The notes under the pieces were generated by a model. The model was not told the DNA's origin. It searched no databases and worked only from the letters and a program-made list of their open reading frames with translations. A stretch of DNA of 64,000 bases from Hylemonella sp. (GTDB taxonomy: Bacteria > Pseudomonadota > Gammaproteobacteria > Burkholderiales > Burkholderiaceae_C), in assembly GCA_030680575.1 (NCBI GenBank), contig JAUXVI010000047.1, forward strand, positions 42,891-106,890, in the 5' to 3' direction. Positions 50,269-61,411 of the stretch are shown here, piece after piece (the stretch's first letter is position 1; every line of letters starts with the position of its first letter). A program made the translations under genes and the position numbers.

Positions 50269-51405
50269 TCAGCGCGCCAGCACCAAGTTGTCCCGGTGCA
50301 TCATCTCCGGCTCGGCCGTGTAACCCAGCAGCTTCTCAAATTCGCTGGAGGGCTTGCGGCACAGCAGCCGTGCCTCGGAGCTGGCGTAATTGGCCAGACC
50401 GCGTGCGATCTCAGCGCCACGCTCGTCACGCACGGCAATCACATCACCGCGGGAAAAATCACCCTCCACCGCCGTCATGCCGATAGGCAGGAGGCTCTTG
50501 CCCTCCTCCAGCAGCTTGGCAGCCGCGCCAGCATCAACCACCACGGCGCCACGCAGTTGCAAATGGTCGACCATCCACTGCTTGCGCGCCTGGTTCTTCT
50601 GTGTCTGTGCCACCAGCAAGGTACCGATGGCCTCCCCCTGTGCCAAGCGCAGCAGGGCATCGGGCTCACGCCCCCAGGCAATCACGGTGGAGGCCCCGGA
50701 GCCGGCCGCACGCTTGGCCGCCAGAATCTTGGTGATCATGCCGCCACGGCCGATACTGGAACCTGCGCCACCCGCCATGGCCTCCAGCGCCGGATCGCCG
50801 GCCTGAGCCTCGTGCACGAACTGCGCAGCGGGGTTCTTGCGTGGATCAGCCGTGTACAGACCTTTCTGGTCGGTCAGGATGACCAGGGCATCGGCTTCGA
50901 CCAGATTGGCCACCAGGGCGCCCAGCGTGTCGTTGTCGCCAAACTTGATTTCGTCGTTGACCACGGTGTCGTTCTCATTGATCACCGGCACCACGCCGAG
51001 TTTGAGCAGCGTCAGCAAGGTGGAGCGCGCATTGAGGTAACGCTCGCGGTCCGCCAAATCGGCATGCGTCAGCAGCACCTGGGCACTGCCCAGATCGTGC
51101 TCACGCAACCGCGTCTCGTACATCTGCGCCAAGCCCATCTGGCCGACGGCAGCAGCGGCCTGCAGTTCGTGGATTTCGTGCGGTCGGCTGCTCCAGCCCA
51201 GGCGTTTCATGCCTTCGGCAATGGCACCGCTGGAGACCATGATGACTTCACGCCCTTCGCGCACCAGCACCGAGAGCTGGCGGCACCACTCACCGATGGC
51301 CACCTGGTCCAAGCCGCGGCCCTCGTTGGTCACCAGGCTGGAGCCGACCTTGACGACGATGCGTCGCGCATCGCGCATGACACCTGATGCAGTTTGATGG
51401 GTCAT
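50269..51405 (-). CDS. proB: Glutamate 5-kinase
   Basis: A 378-residue enzyme phosphorylating glutamate for proline synthesis. The amino-acid-kinase domain has [29 protein letters not shown] and the [17 protein letters not shown] loop. A C-terminal PUA domain ([22 protein letters not shown] onward) follows. It is downstream of obgE, the usual rplU-rpmA-obgE-proB order. Confidence 0.97.
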   Translation of the reverse strand: MTHQTASGVMRDARRIVVKVGSSLVTNEGRGLDQVAIGEWCRQLSVLVREGREVIMVSSGAIAEGMKRLGWSSRPHEIHELQAAAAVGQMGLAQMYETRLREHDLGSAQVLLTHADLADRERYLNARSTLLTLLKLGVVPVINENDTVVNDEIKFGDNDTLGALVANLVEADALVILTDQKGLYTADPRKNPAAQFVHEAQAGDPALEAMAGGAGSSIGRGGMITKILAAKRAAGSGASTVIAWGREPDALLRLAQGEAIGTLLVAQTQKNQARKQWMVDHLQLRGAVVVDAGAAAKLLEEGKSLLPIGMTAVEGDFSRGDVIAVRDERGAEIARGLANYASSEARLLCRKPSSEFEKLLGYTAEPEMMHRDNLVLAR

Positions 51406-51462
51406 TTTGGCTTATCGCCCTCGTCAACAGGGCGTGAATAGCTATGAATTAAATAGCGGATT

Positions 51463-52614
<1,152 letters not shown>

Positions 52615-52875
52615 TTAAGCTGCGGCGGTCACGTTCACCGTGTGCTTGTTAAGCGCGCCTTTGACGGCAAACGACACTTGGCCATCCACCAGGGCAAACA
52701 GGGTGTGGTCCTTGCCCACGCCGACATTGGTGCCGGGATGGAACTTGGTACCGCGCTGGCGCACGATGATGGAGCCGGCACTGATCTGCTGACCGCCGAA
52801 AGCCTTCACACCGAGCATCTTGGGCTTGGAATCGCGCCCGTTTCGCGTAGAGCCGCCGCCTTTTTTCTGTGCCAT
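52615..52875 (-). CDS. rpmA: 50S ribosomal protein L27
   Basis: An 86-residue L27 beginning [16 protein letters not shown], the flexible tail that reaches the peptidyl-transferase centre, then [23 protein letters not shown] in the family pattern. It lies 12 bases after rplU. Confidence 0.98.
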   Translation of the reverse strand: MAQKKGGGSTRNGRDSKPKMLGVKAFGGQQISAGSIIVRQRGTKFHPGTNVGVGKDHTLFALVDGQVSFAVKGALNKHTVNVTAAA

Positions 52876-52887
52876 GACTGATGCCCC

Positions 52888-53199
52888 TTAAGCAGAAATT
52901 GCGCCGATTTGCAGTTCAGTGAACTGCTGACGGTGACCTTGACGTTTCTGATAGTGCTTACGACGGCGCATCTTGAAGATGCGAACCTTGTCGTGTTTGC
53001 CGTGAGCCACCACCGTGGCTTTGACAGTCGCGCCGGACACCAAGGGCGTACCGACCTTCAGTTCAGCGCCGTTGCCGACTGCCAGAACCTGGTCGATGAC
53101 GATCTCTTGGCCTACGTCCGCAGCAATCTGTTCTACTTTAATTTTTTCGCCAGCAGCAACACGATATTGTTTGCCGCCGGTTTTTATGACCGCGTACAT
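52888..53199 (-). CDS. rplU: 50S ribosomal protein L21
   Basis: A 103-residue L21 beginning [20 protein letters not shown] and containing [20 protein letters not shown]. The ATG at 53199 has the expected start; a longer frame upstream is not conserved. TATACT on the minus strand (53251-53256) is a good -10, about 50 bases before the start. Confidence 0.98.
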   Translation of the reverse strand: MYAVIKTGGKQYRVAAGEKIKVEQIAADVGQEIVIDQVLAVGNGAELKVGTPLVSGATVKATVVAHGKHDKVRIFKMRRRKHYQKRQGHRQQFTELQIGAISA

Positions 53200-53250
53200 G
53201 TTGACCTCATCTTTGAATGATCTCCACGGACGGATTCCGCAGAGCCTAAA

Positions 53251-53256
53251 AGTATA
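53251..53256 (-). promoter_or_regulatory. -10 box for rplU-rpmA
   Basis: The minus strand reads TATACT here, in an AT-rich patch, 51 bases before the rplU start. I could not find a confident -35 at 17 bases. Confidence 0.5.
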
Positions 53257-53312
53257 GCATAGTTTGGAATTACTAACATATCCACCCTCCCATCCACCCC
53301 GGCGGTGCTTCC

Positions 53313-53318
53313 TATAAT
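53313..53318 (+). promoter_or_regulatory. -10 box for ispB
   Basis: A perfect TATAAT 36 bases before the GTG start of ispB, in the divergent rplU-ispB spacer. The -35 region is C-rich and not convincing. Confidence 0.5.
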
Positions 53319-53353
53319 CGGCCACCTCCTACCGGCTTTGAAGCCCTGCCACA

Positions 53354-54331
53354 GTGAACCCAACTCGTCCAGCCAACCCGCTCGCGCTCATCGCCGATGA
53401 CATGCGCGCAGTGGATCAAGTGATCTCCCAGCGCCTGAACTCAGGTGTCCCCCTGGTCGGCCAAGTCTCACAGTACATCATCGCGGCCGGCGGCAAACGC
53501 CTGCGCCCGGCCTTGTTGCTGATGACCTGCGGCGCCCTCGGTTATCAGAGCACGCAACGCTTCAATCTGGCGGCGGTCGTGGAATTTATCCATACTGCCA
53601 CCTTGCTGCACGACGATGTGGTGGACGAATCCATTCTGCGTCGCGGCAACCCTACCGCCAATGAGACCTTCGGCAATCCCGCCAGCGTGCTGGTGGGCGA
53701 CTTCCTCTATTCCCGCGCCTTTCAGATGATGGTGGAAGCGCAGAACATGCGCATCATGCAGGTGCTGGCCGATGCCACCAACGTGATTGCCGAAGGCGAG
53801 GTCATGCAGCTGATGAACATGCACAACGCCGGCCTCGACGAGGCGGGCTACCTGCAGGTGATCCGCTCCAAGACCGCCAAGCTGTTCGAAGCCAGCGCCC
53901 GGGTCGGCGCCATCCTGGCCGGTGCGGAACCAGCACTCGAGGAAGCCTGTGCCGAATACGGCCAGGCGCTGGGCACAGCCTTCCAGGTCATTGACGATGT
54001 GCTGGATTACGCCGGCGATGCGGCCGTCATGGGCAAGAGCCTGGGCGATGATCTGCGCGAGGGCAAAGCCACCCTGCCATTGATCGTCGCCATGCAACGC
54101 GGCAACGACAGTCAACGTGAGCTGATTCGCCATGCCATCGAAAACGGGGCGACGGAACAACTCGAAGCGGTGATCGCCATCGTCCGGGAAACCGGCGCGC
54201 TGGAGGTTTCACGCCTGGCCGCCGCACGGGAAGCCGAACGCGCCGTGGCAGCCGCGCAACGTCTGCCGGCCGGAGCCCATGCCGACAGTCTGCTACAATT
54301 GGCGGCTCAGTTGCTGGAACGTCAGTCTTAA
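53354..54331 (+). CDS. ispB: Polyprenyl (probably octaprenyl) diphosphate synthase
   Basis: A 325-residue trans-prenyltransferase making the ubiquinone side chain. First Asp-rich motif in LLHDDVVDES, second in VIDDVLDYAGD, with GGKRLRPALLLM near the N-terminus. The start is GTG at 53354. Octaprenyl length is inferred from the betaproteobacterial norm of ubiquinone-8. It is divergent from rplU, the usual arrangement. Confidence 0.95.
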   Translation: MNPTRPANPLALIADDMRAVDQVISQRLNSGVPLVGQVSQYIIAAGGKRLRPALLLMTCGALGYQSTQRFNLAAVVEFIHTATLLHDDVVDESILRRGNPTANETFGNPASVLVGDFLYSRAFQMMVEAQNMRIMQVLADATNVIAEGEVMQLMNMHNAGLDEAGYLQVIRSKTAKLFEASARVGAILAGAEPALEEACAEYGQALGTAFQVIDDVLDYAGDAAVMGKSLGDDLREGKATLPLIVAMQRGNDSQRELIRHAIENGATEQLEAVIAIVRETGALEVSRLAAAREAERAVAAAQRLPAGAHADSLLQLAAQLLERQS

Positions 54332-54357
54332 CAGGGCGTCGTGGCAACGATCAACAT

Positions 54358-54434
<77 letters not shown>

Positions 54435-54935
54435 GTTTTCCCTCTACGGTTCAACGTAGAAAATCGCCAAGCGGGGGCGAATCTCATCGCCCCGCGCCAT
54501 CCCTCCCCACTTGCACCCGAGCCTGTTGCTTTGCAACGTCTGCTTGCAATTTGCCTGCGCGCCTCAGATTTACATCAGGCAGGCAATCGGCGATGATCCA
54601 CGGGTCTCCTTTGGCCCCTGTACATTCCCGCCTCATGGCTGCTGTCGACTCCGTCCATCAACATCGATTCTCAATCAATGCCCCTCTTGGGCTGAGCCGT
54701 GCGCCAATCCTGGCCAGCCAGTCGAGGCAGCTGACAGCCAACGATACGCACGGCCGGACCGTCTTTCGGCACAAGCCGCAGCACACCCAAACCCACCGGT
54801 CATCGCGCTGCGCCCGCTCCCCGGAAATCGTGCGCCGCATCATTCGGTTTGCACCCAATTTCAACTGGCCGACTTCGGCTCAATGAAGTCCTGACCGTCC
54901 ACAACAAATACCAGACAAGAAACCCGGGGAACCGC
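54435..54935. other. 500-base gap between tRNA-Pro and pilC with no recognised gene
   Basis: This gap holds an imperfect GC hairpin (GCGGGGGCGA ... TCGCCCCGC, about 54471-54500) and several short open frames with no family I recognise in any of the six frames. It must contain the pilC promoter. In many Betaproteobacteria pilB lies at this position; I see no remnant of its ATPase motifs. Confidence 0.6.
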
Positions 54936-56153
54936 ATGGCGACAGCAAAATCAAAAGCCGTTAAAGAATTTGTCTTTGAATGGGAGGGCAAGGATCGCAA
55001 CGGCAAGATGATGCGCGGCGAGATGCGCGCAGGCGGGGAAAATCAGGTGCAAGCGGCCTTGCGGCGCCAAGGCGTTCTGCCGGCCAAGATCAAGAAACGG
55101 CGCATGCGCGCGGGCAAATCCATCAAGGCCAAGGATCTTGCCATTTTCACGCGTCAGCTCGCCACCATGATGAAAGCTGGCGTCCCGCTGCTGCAGGCCT
55201 TTGATATTGTCGGGCGCGGCAACAGCAACCCCAGCGTGACCCGACTGCTCAACGACATCCGTACCGACGTGGAGACCGGCACCTCGCTGAGCGCGGCCTT
55301 CCGCAAGTACCCGATGCACTTTGACAACCTCTACTGCAATCTGGTCGAAGCCGGGGAACAGGCCGGCATTCTGGACCAGCTGCTGGACCGGCTGGCGGTC
55401 TACATGGAGAAGACCGAAGCCATCAAGTCCAAGATCAAATCGGCCCTGATGTACCCGATTTCCGTTGTTGTTGTCGCGTTCGTCGTCGTTGCCGTGATCA
55501 TGATCTTCGTGATTCCGGCCTTCAAGGAAGTGTTCTCGTCTTTCGGCGCCGATCTGCCGGCCCCAACCCTGTTCGTGATCGGCATGAGCGAATTCTTCGT
55601 TGCTTACTGGTGGCTGATCTTCGGCGGCATTGGCGGCGGCCTCTATTTTTTCTTCCAGGCCTGGAAGCGGAACGAAAAAATGCAGAAATTCATGGATCGT
55701 CTGCTGCTCAAAGTACCGGTCTTCGGCACCCTGATTGAAAAGTCCATCATTGCACGCTGGACCCGTACCTTGTCCACCATGTTCGCCGCTGGCGTGCCGC
55801 TGGTCGAAGCCCTTGACTCAGTCGGGGGTGCCGCCGGCAACTCGATTTACCTGGAAGCCACCGAAAGGATCCAGCATGAAGTCTCCACTGGCACCAGCCT
55901 GACGGCCGCCATGACCAATGCCAACCTGTTTCCAACCATGGTGCTGCAGATGTGCTCGATCGGCGAGGAATCGGGCTCGATCGATCACATGCTGGGCAAG
56001 GCTGCCGATTTCTACGAAGCCGAAGTTGACGACATGGTGGCCGGCCTGTCCAGCCTGATGGAGCCCATCATCATCGTGTTTCTCGGCAGCCTGATCGGCG
56101 GCATCGTGGTTTCGATGTACCTGCCCATTTTCAAACTGGGTCAGGTGGTCTGA
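54936..56153 (+). CDS. pilC: Type IV pilus inner-membrane platform protein PilC
   Basis: A 405-residue T2SF-family protein with two GspF domains (FTRQLATMMKAGVPLLQAFDI near residue 75; WTRTLSTMFAAGVPLVEALDSV near 275) and three transmembrane helices (about 170-195, 220-245, 375-398). It is the platform for pilin polymerisation. The ATG at 54936 starts MATAKSKAVKEFVFEWEG, typical of PilC. Its stop overlaps pilD by one base. Confidence 0.95.
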   Translation: MATAKSKAVKEFVFEWEGKDRNGKMMRGEMRAGGENQVQAALRRQGVLPAKIKKRRMRAGKSIKAKDLAIFTRQLATMMKAGVPLLQAFDIVGRGNSNPSVTRLLNDIRTDVETGTSLSAAFRKYPMHFDNLYCNLVEAGEQAGILDQLLDRLAVYMEKTEAIKSKIKSALMYPISVVVVAFVVVAVIMIFVIPAFKEVFSSFGADLPAPTLFVIGMSEFFVAYWWLIFGGIGGGLYFFFQAWKRNEKMQKFMDRLLLKVPVFGTLIEKSIIARWTRTLSTMFAAGVPLVEALDSVGGAAGNSIYLEATERIQHEVSTGTSLTAAMTNANLFPTMVLQMCSIGEESGSIDHMLGKAADFYEAEVDDMVAGLSSLMEPIIIVFLGSLIGGIVVSMYLPIFKLGQVV

Positions 56154-56995
56154 TGCTGGTATCTCCCACATTTGATATCGCCCTGGCCGGCATTCTTGGC
56201 CTGTTGATCGGCAGCTTTCTCAATGTCGTGATCTACCGCTTGCCCAAGATGATGGAACGACGGTGGGCGGCCGAGTGCGCCGAATTGAACGGCCGGGAAA
56301 TGTCAGAAACCGAGCCCTTGAATCTCATGGTGCCGCGTTCGCGCTGCCAGAAGTGCGGCCACCCCATCCGCTGGTACGAAAACATTCCTGTGCTGAGCTA
56401 CTTGGGGCTGCGCGGCAAATGCTCGGTATGCGGCACGCCCATCAGCCTGCGCTATCCGCTGGTGGAGCTCGCGACCGCCGCCCTGTTTGCCTTCAGCGTT
56501 TGGCGCTGGGGCGCCACGCCCGCCGGTTTGGCCTGGTGCGCTTTTGCTGCCGCCATTCTGGCGCTCGGTCTGATCGACTGGGATACGACGCTCTTGCCCG
56601 ACGACATCACCCTGCCGCTGCTCTGGGGTGGACTGATCGCGTCCGCCCTGCAATGGACCACCATACCGCTGAGCATGGCACTGTGGGGTGCCGTGGCAGG
56701 CTACCTCTCACTCTGGCTGATCTACTGGGCCTTCAAGCTGCTGACTGGCAAGGAAGGCATGGGCTACGGCGATTTCAAACTGTTCGCCGCGCTGGGCGCC
56801 TGGTTCGGCTGGCCAGCCCTGGTCCCCATCATTCTGATGGCCTCGGTCATCGGCGCCATCATCGGCATTGCCATGAAGTTCAGCAGCGGACTGCGCGAGG
56901 GAGGCTACATCCCCTTTGGTCCCTTTCTGGCCATGGCCGGACTCACGGCCATGATTTTCGGCCCGCAAAGCATCCTGCGCTTCATCGGGCTGTAA
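56153..56995 (+). CDS. pilD: Prepilin peptidase / N-methyltransferase
   Basis: A 280-residue polytopic membrane aspartyl protease that cleaves and methylates prepilins. The cytoplasmic zinc motif CQKCG...CSVCG is present, with catalytic aspartates in GLIDWDTTLLPDD and GYGDFKLFAALGAW. It overlaps pilC by one base and lies 3 bases before coaE. Confidence 0.96.
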   Translation: MLVSPTFDIALAGILGLLIGSFLNVVIYRLPKMMERRWAAECAELNGREMSETEPLNLMVPRSRCQKCGHPIRWYENIPVLSYLGLRGKCSVCGTPISLRYPLVELATAALFAFSVWRWGATPAGLAWCAFAAAILALGLIDWDTTLLPDDITLPLLWGGLIASALQWTTIPLSMALWGAVAGYLSLWLIYWAFKLLTGKEGMGYGDFKLFAALGAWFGWPALVPIILMASVIGAIIGIAMKFSSGLREGGYIPFGPFLAMAGLTAMIFGPQSILRFIGL

Positions 56996-56998
56996 ACC

Positions 56999-57607
56999 AT
57001 GCAGGCCGTCCTCCGTCTCGGACTTACCGGTGGCATCGGCAGCGGCAAGAGCACGGTGGCGGCCATGCTGGGGCAGCATGGCGCGGCGGTGATTGACGCC
57101 GACGCCATCTCGCGCCAGACCACGGCCACGGGCGGTGCGGGCATCGAAGCGATCCGCCGGATCTTTGGCGCCGAATTCATCACGCCCGATGGGGCGTTGG
57201 ACCGCGACCGCATGCGTGAGCGCGTTTTCCGCGACCCGAACGCGCGCCGTCAACTGGAGCACATCGTTCACCCGCTGGTGAATCTGGAAACAGTGCGCCA
57301 GACCGAGGTCGCGATCGCAGACGGACGGCGTTGTATCGTGTTTGATGTACCACTGCTGGTGGAATCCGGTCACTGGCGGGCCCGGCTGGACCAGGTGCTG
57401 GTCGTGGACTGCCATCCTGAACGCCAGCTTGAGCGTGTCATGCACCGCAGCGGCCTCGACCGTGCAACCATCCTGGGCATCATGGCCAGCCAGGCCAGCC
57501 GGCAGGTGCGGCTGCACGCGGCTGACCTGGTGCTCTGCAATGACGGCCTCACGCTCGATGAACTGGCCATGGAAGTCGAACAAATCGCTGTACGCTTCGG
57601 GCTATGA
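56999..57607 (+). CDS. coaE: Dephospho-CoA kinase
   Basis: A 202-residue kinase adding the 3'-phosphate to dephospho-CoA, the last step of CoA synthesis. P-loop LTGGIGSGKSTVAAM, then VIDADAISRQ and FDVPLLVESG. It lies in the conserved pilC-pilD-coaE-zapD-yacG run. Confidence 0.96.
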   Translation: MQAVLRLGLTGGIGSGKSTVAAMLGQHGAAVIDADAISRQTTATGGAGIEAIRRIFGAEFITPDGALDRDRMRERVFRDPNARRQLEHIVHPLVNLETVRQTEVAIADGRRCIVFDVPLLVESGHWRARLDQVLVVDCHPERQLERVMHRSGLDRATILGIMASQASRQVRLHAADLVLCNDGLTLDELAMEVEQIAVRFGL

Positions 57608-57629
57608 TTCGGGGTCCGGAAATATCAGC

Positions 57630-58385
57630 GTGATCATCTACGAATACCCCTTCAACGAGCGCATCCGCACCTACCTGCGGCTGGAACACCTGTTCCACCG
57701 GCTGGCAGAACTGGTTTCACGCGAAGACCCGCTGGATCACCATTACGCCTTGGCCACCATCTTTGAAGTGATGGACGTCGGCGCCCGCGCGGATCTGAAG
57801 TCGGATGTCCTCAAGGATCTGGAAAAGCAGAAGCAGGCGCTGCATGCCTACCGCGGCAATCCAGCCATCGATCAAACGGTGCTGGATGGTGTACTGCAGA
57901 AAATCGAGCGCGGTTTCACCGACCTCAACAATCTGCCTGGCAAGGCCGGTCATGCGTTGACCGAAAACGATTGGCTCATGAGCATCCGCAGCCGCATCGG
58001 CATTCCCGGTGGCACCTGCGAATTCGATTTACCGGCTTACTACGCCTGGCAGCATGAGTCTGGCGCCCATCGCCGGGCCGATCTCGAGCGTTGGTCGGCC
58101 ACACTGGCGCCTCTGGCGGATTCGATCCATCTGCTGCTCAAGTTGTTGCGTGATTCGGGCTCGCCCCAGAAAGTCATGGCAACAAGTGGCCAATACCAGC
58201 AGAATCTGCCGCAAGGTCGCACCTTCCAGCTGCTGCGCCTCGCGCTCGATCCGGCACTCGACCTGATCCCGGAAATCAGCGGTAACCGGCTGATGGTGTC
58301 CATCCGGCTGATGCGACTCGAAACCGACGACCGACTGCATGCCAGCAACGAAGAGGCAGCCTTCGAATTGACCCTGTGTTCCTGA
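57630..58385 (+). CDS. zapD: Cell-division protein ZapD
   Basis: A 251-residue FtsZ-binding protein that bundles Z-ring filaments. It shows [21 protein letters not shown] at the start, [21 protein letters not shown], and LLKLLRDSG. The start is GTG at 57630, the only one that fits the family N-terminus; a long upstream frame runs through coaE and is not real. Confidence 0.95.
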   Translation: MIIYEYPFNERIRTYLRLEHLFHRLAELVSREDPLDHHYALATIFEVMDVGARADLKSDVLKDLEKQKQALHAYRGNPAIDQTVLDGVLQKIERGFTDLNNLPGKAGHALTENDWLMSIRSRIGIPGGTCEFDLPAYYAWQHESGAHRRADLERWSATLAPLADSIHLLLKLLRDSGSPQKVMATSGQYQQNLPQGRTFQLLRLALDPALDLIPEISGNRLMVSIRLMRLETDDRLHASNEEAAFELTLCS

Positions 58386-58420
58386 ACCGGGAGCATCCGG
58401 TCTTTTCTTTTCGGCACAGC

Positions 58421-58639
58421 ATGAGCGATCCTGTCAACCAAGCCCCCGGCCAGCCCAAGATCGTCGTCTGCCCGACCTGTGGCGGCGACAGCATCTACGC
58501 GCCCAGCAACCCCTATCGCCCCTTTTGCAGCGAGCGCTGCAAGCAGATTGATTTCGGCGCCTGGGCCAGCGAAGACTTTCGCATGCCGGCCGAGGCACCA
58601 CCGGACGACCAGGAATTCGGCGACCCAAAAGTTCAATAA
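58421..58639 (+). CDS. yacG: DNA gyrase inhibitor YacG
   Basis: A 72-residue zinc protein with CPTCGG and FCSERCK, and the following [14 protein letters not shown] typical of YacG. The ATG at 58421 is chosen over a longer frame lacking homology. It is the last core gene before the adhesin cluster. Confidence 0.94.
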   Translation: MSDPVNQAPGQPKIVVCPTCGGDSIYAPSNPYRPFCSERCKQIDFGAWASEDFRMPAEAPPDDQEFGDPKVQ

Positions 58640-58783
58640 TCTAAAACGAAAAATGAAGCTAGGCCTAAGTCCATTTTTGACAACTGATAATTTGAAGTAC
58701 TGAACCTCTTGCAGATCAGACCGGGGGGAGGACCCAAGCACAACCACTGATTTGCGTGTCCATCTCAGTGGGACTCGGCACAT

Positions 58784-60151
58784 TTATCGCTCGCGCCCCG
58801 CCTCATGCCAGGCCTTCTGCACCGGCGAGAGCAGGTATTCGGCGACGGTGCGCTTACCCAAAAGGATTTCCGCTTCGGTATGCATGCCGACCGACAGCGG
58901 ATATTTCACGCCATCCACCTCCAGCGCGCTCGCATCGAGCGCCACAAGCGCCTTGTAGCGCAGCGGACGTTGCCCGGCGCCTTGCAGGCCCTTGTCGCGT
59001 GCTTCTTCTTCGCTCTGGGCATCGGCGCTCACGTGTTCAACGGTGCCTTGCCCCATGCCGTACTTCTGGAAGGTGTAGGCGGCGAACTTGAGCTTCACTG
59101 CCTGCCCCGGCCGCACGAAACCGCTGTCCTCATTCGAGATCCAGACTTCCGCTTTGAGCTTTTCTTCTTGGGGAACAAGGCTGGCCAGCACGGTGCCGGG
59201 TTGCACCACGGTGCCAGAGGTATGGGTGGCCAGATCCTTGATCACGCCGTCCTGCGGGGCCTTCAATTCCAGAAGTTCGCGCCGATGCTGCTGCTTCTCC
59301 TGTTCCTTGGCCAGTTTGTCAATCTGCGCTTGTGCCTCATTGCGCTCGGCATGCAACTGCCGTACATAGTCGGCCTCGATCTGCTTCAACTTCTTCTGCG
59401 ACTGGTCGATGCTGGCCTGAGCGGATGCTATCAGGTGCCCTTGCGTTGCTAGTTCCTGTTCTTTCTCGATGCGCTCGCGGTGCTTGTCCGAGCCCATCAA
59501 GCCACCGGCGAAGCCTTCTTTGACCAGTTTTTCGTAGGCATTGTCTTGTTCGCGGTAATGGGGCAGCACTGCTTCCAGTCGCGTCTTCTGCTGGCGCGCG
59601 GCCGCCAGTTCCTGTTGTGCCTTGACCAGGCGGCTACGTTCTTCTGCCAGCGCGGCGGCCAAGGCATCGCGGTTAGCCTGGTACTGCGCGCCAGTTTCGC
59701 GCAACAGCGCCGCCGGAGCCTGAACGTCCGGCTGGAAGGGCTTGCCGCCAAGCTCGGCGTCGATGCGGGCAAGCTGAAGGCGTTTGCGTGCGTATTCGGT
59801 GGTAATGGCGTCCAGATCGGCGTTGGTGATCAACGCATCCATGCGCATCAGGGTTTGTCCGGCGCGCACCATCTCGCCCTCGCGCACCAGGATTTCCTTG
59901 ACGATGCCTGCTTCCGAGGGTTGCACGATCTTGAGATAGCTGGCGGGCACCAGCTTGCCATCGGCCACCGCGACGATATCCAGCCGCCCGAGCAGTGCCC
60001 AAAGGATGAGAAAGGCGACCAGCGCCAGGATGGCCCACAGCACCCGCCGCCCTTGTGGATGCGGTGCGCTGTGCTGCAAACGAATCAACGGCGGATGAAA
60101 ATCCAGATGATCGCTGTGAGCGTGTTGTACGAGGGACTTCAATGAAGGCAT
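58784..60151 (-). CDS. HlyD-family type I secretion adaptor
   Basis: A 455-residue periplasmic adaptor with one N-terminal transmembrane helix (VLWAILALVAFLILWALLG, about residues 37-55), biotinyl-lipoyl halves (VADGKLVPASYLKIVQPSEAG and ELKAPQDGVIKDLATHT), a long coiled coil (about residues 120-300) and a C-terminal beta domain. It would link an inner-membrane ABC exporter to a TolC-type channel. Neither partner is next to it: downstream is yacG on the opposite strand. Its start overlaps the glycosyltransferase gene by 13 bases. Confidence 0.93.
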   Translation of the reverse strand: MPSLKSLVQHAHSDHLDFHPPLIRLQHSAPHPQGRRVLWAILALVAFLILWALLGRLDIVAVADGKLVPASYLKIVQPSEAGIVKEILVREGEMVRAGQTLMRMDALITNADLDAITTEYARKRLQLARIDAELGGKPFQPDVQAPAALLRETGAQYQANRDALAAALAEERSRLVKAQQELAAARQQKTRLEAVLPHYREQDNAYEKLVKEGFAGGLMGSDKHRERIEKEQELATQGHLIASAQASIDQSQKKLKQIEADYVRQLHAERNEAQAQIDKLAKEQEKQQHRRELLELKAPQDGVIKDLATHTSGTVVQPGTVLASLVPQEEKLKAEVWISNEDSGFVRPGQAVKLKFAAYTFQKYGMGQGTVEHVSADAQSEEEARDKGLQGAGQRPLRYKALVALDASALEVDGVKYPLSVGMHTEAEILLGKRTVAEYLLSPVQKAWHEAGRER

Positions 60152-61395
60152 GCCGGTGAGCTCTCTTGGGGTTTTTGGGTCTTCCGGGTGCGGTCAGTGT
60201 TCCACCCATCGAGAAACGTGCGCTCGATGAGGAACAGGCTGTGTTCGATGGCCTGGCTGGGCGAGTAATCGGCGTGGCGGTTTCGAAACGCGCGGGCAGC
60301 CTGCCGATACGCCGGGTTGTCGAGCAGTTCCTGCAAAGAAGCAGTCACGCTGTCCGCATCGATCCGGCCACTGAGCAACTTGCCCGCGCCCAGTGCCTCC
60401 ACCCGATGCGCAAAAAGCGCCTGCTCGACATGCCGGGGCCGCATCGCCAGTGGTACGCCCGCCAGTACGGCCTGGGTCGAGAAGCCGCTGTTGCCGTAGC
60501 CCACCGCCAGATCGGCGTGTTCAAGCAGGGGCGGCAGATCAAGCGGCGCGAGCGCAATGCGCAAACGCCGCGTGGCACAATGTTTCGCCATCTCGGGCTT
60601 CATGCCGGGCGCGACGCACAGCACTTCGGCGTCCAGGCCGGCAAGCGCCTGCAGGATCGATTGGAAGCCCGACACGGCGGGTCGCAAGTAGGCCAGCACT
60701 TTGGGCCCCTCCCTGCCTTGCCAGGCAACGCGCAAGGCATGTGGCACCGAGACGATGGGCCCAACATAGCGCCCATCCGGACGCGCGCCGTAGTGGTCGA
60801 GCTCGGCAAAGGTATCCAGAATGTCGTGCTCTCCAAACAAGTCGCGCACACGTACCGCCCTTGTATGGCCCAGCACTTTCTGCGCCGCGTCCAGTACGTG
60901 GTCGAGCCTGGCCTCGGCCGTGGTGAGCGCCTGATCGGGAACCGTCTCCCAAGGCCGAATCGAGGGCCAGGGTGAAACGGACGGAGGAATCGCAAAGCCG
61001 TTGCCGATAGACAGATGGGGAATGCTCGCCAAACGTGCCGCCAGCGAGGCCGTCGGCGCATGGTCGGCAACCAGCACATCAGGCCGTACCAACGAAAACA
61101 ATCCCTGCCAAGCGCTCATCCGAGCGGCAACATCCCGCGCATTGGCAAACCCGCTGACATTCAGCACGTCAGCGTAGTTCACCGGCGCTCTGCTGCCTGC
61201 ACCCGCATGTGGGGTCAGGGGCGCTGGCAACACGGTGATGCCGGTTGCCGTGGTCTGTCCGGCGGGTAGCCGAACGTCCTTGAGAACCAGTGCCACCCCG
61301 TGCCCGAGGGCCACGAGCCCTTCAGCCAGCCGCAGGCACCGGGCAAGGTGCCCGAAGGCCTCACCCAGTTCCCACGCGATCAGGACGCGTGCCAT
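60139..61395 (-). CDS. Glycosyltransferase, MGT/UGT (GT1/GT28-like) family
   Basis: A 418-residue GT-B-fold glycosyltransferase. N-terminal RVLIAWELGEAFGHLARCL and the C-terminal donor-binding region (HADLAVGYGNSGFSTQAVLAGVPLAMRPR, then HVEQALFAHRVEALGAG) match UDP- or dTDP-sugar transferases acting on lipids or natural products. The ATG at 61395 lies 16 bases after the adhesin stop. Its place between an adhesin and its secretion adaptor suggests the adhesin or a cell-surface lipid as acceptor; this is inference. Confidence 0.85.
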   Translation of the reverse strand: MARVLIAWELGEAFGHLARCLRLAEGLVALGHGVALVLKDVRLPAGQTTATGITVLPAPLTPHAGAGSRAPVNYADVLNVSGFANARDVAARMSAWQGLFSLVRPDVLVADHAPTASLAARLASIPHLSIGNGFAIPPSVSPWPSIRPWETVPDQALTTAEARLDHVLDAAQKVLGHTRAVRVRDLFGEHDILDTFAELDHYGARPDGRYVGPIVSVPHALRVAWQGREGPKVLAYLRPAVSGFQSILQALAGLDAEVLCVAPGMKPEMAKHCATRRLRIALAPLDLPPLLEHADLAVGYGNSGFSTQAVLAGVPLAMRPRHVEQALFAHRVEALGAGKLLSGRIDADSVTASLQELLDNPAYRQAARAFRNRHADYSPSQAIEHSLFLIERTFLDGWNTDRTRKTQKPQESSPACLH

Positions 61396-61411
61396 GGGCA
61401 GGGGTGACGGC

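Noticed and set aside
54511..54894. Small plus-strand frames (127 and 111 codons) in the tRNA-pilC gap
   Set aside because: No family, no ribosome binding site, mutually overlapping frames and Pro/Arg-rich composition suggest chance frames.
57342..57629. N-terminal extension of zapD
   Set aside because: It runs through coaE in another frame; ZapD homology begins at the GTG at 57630.
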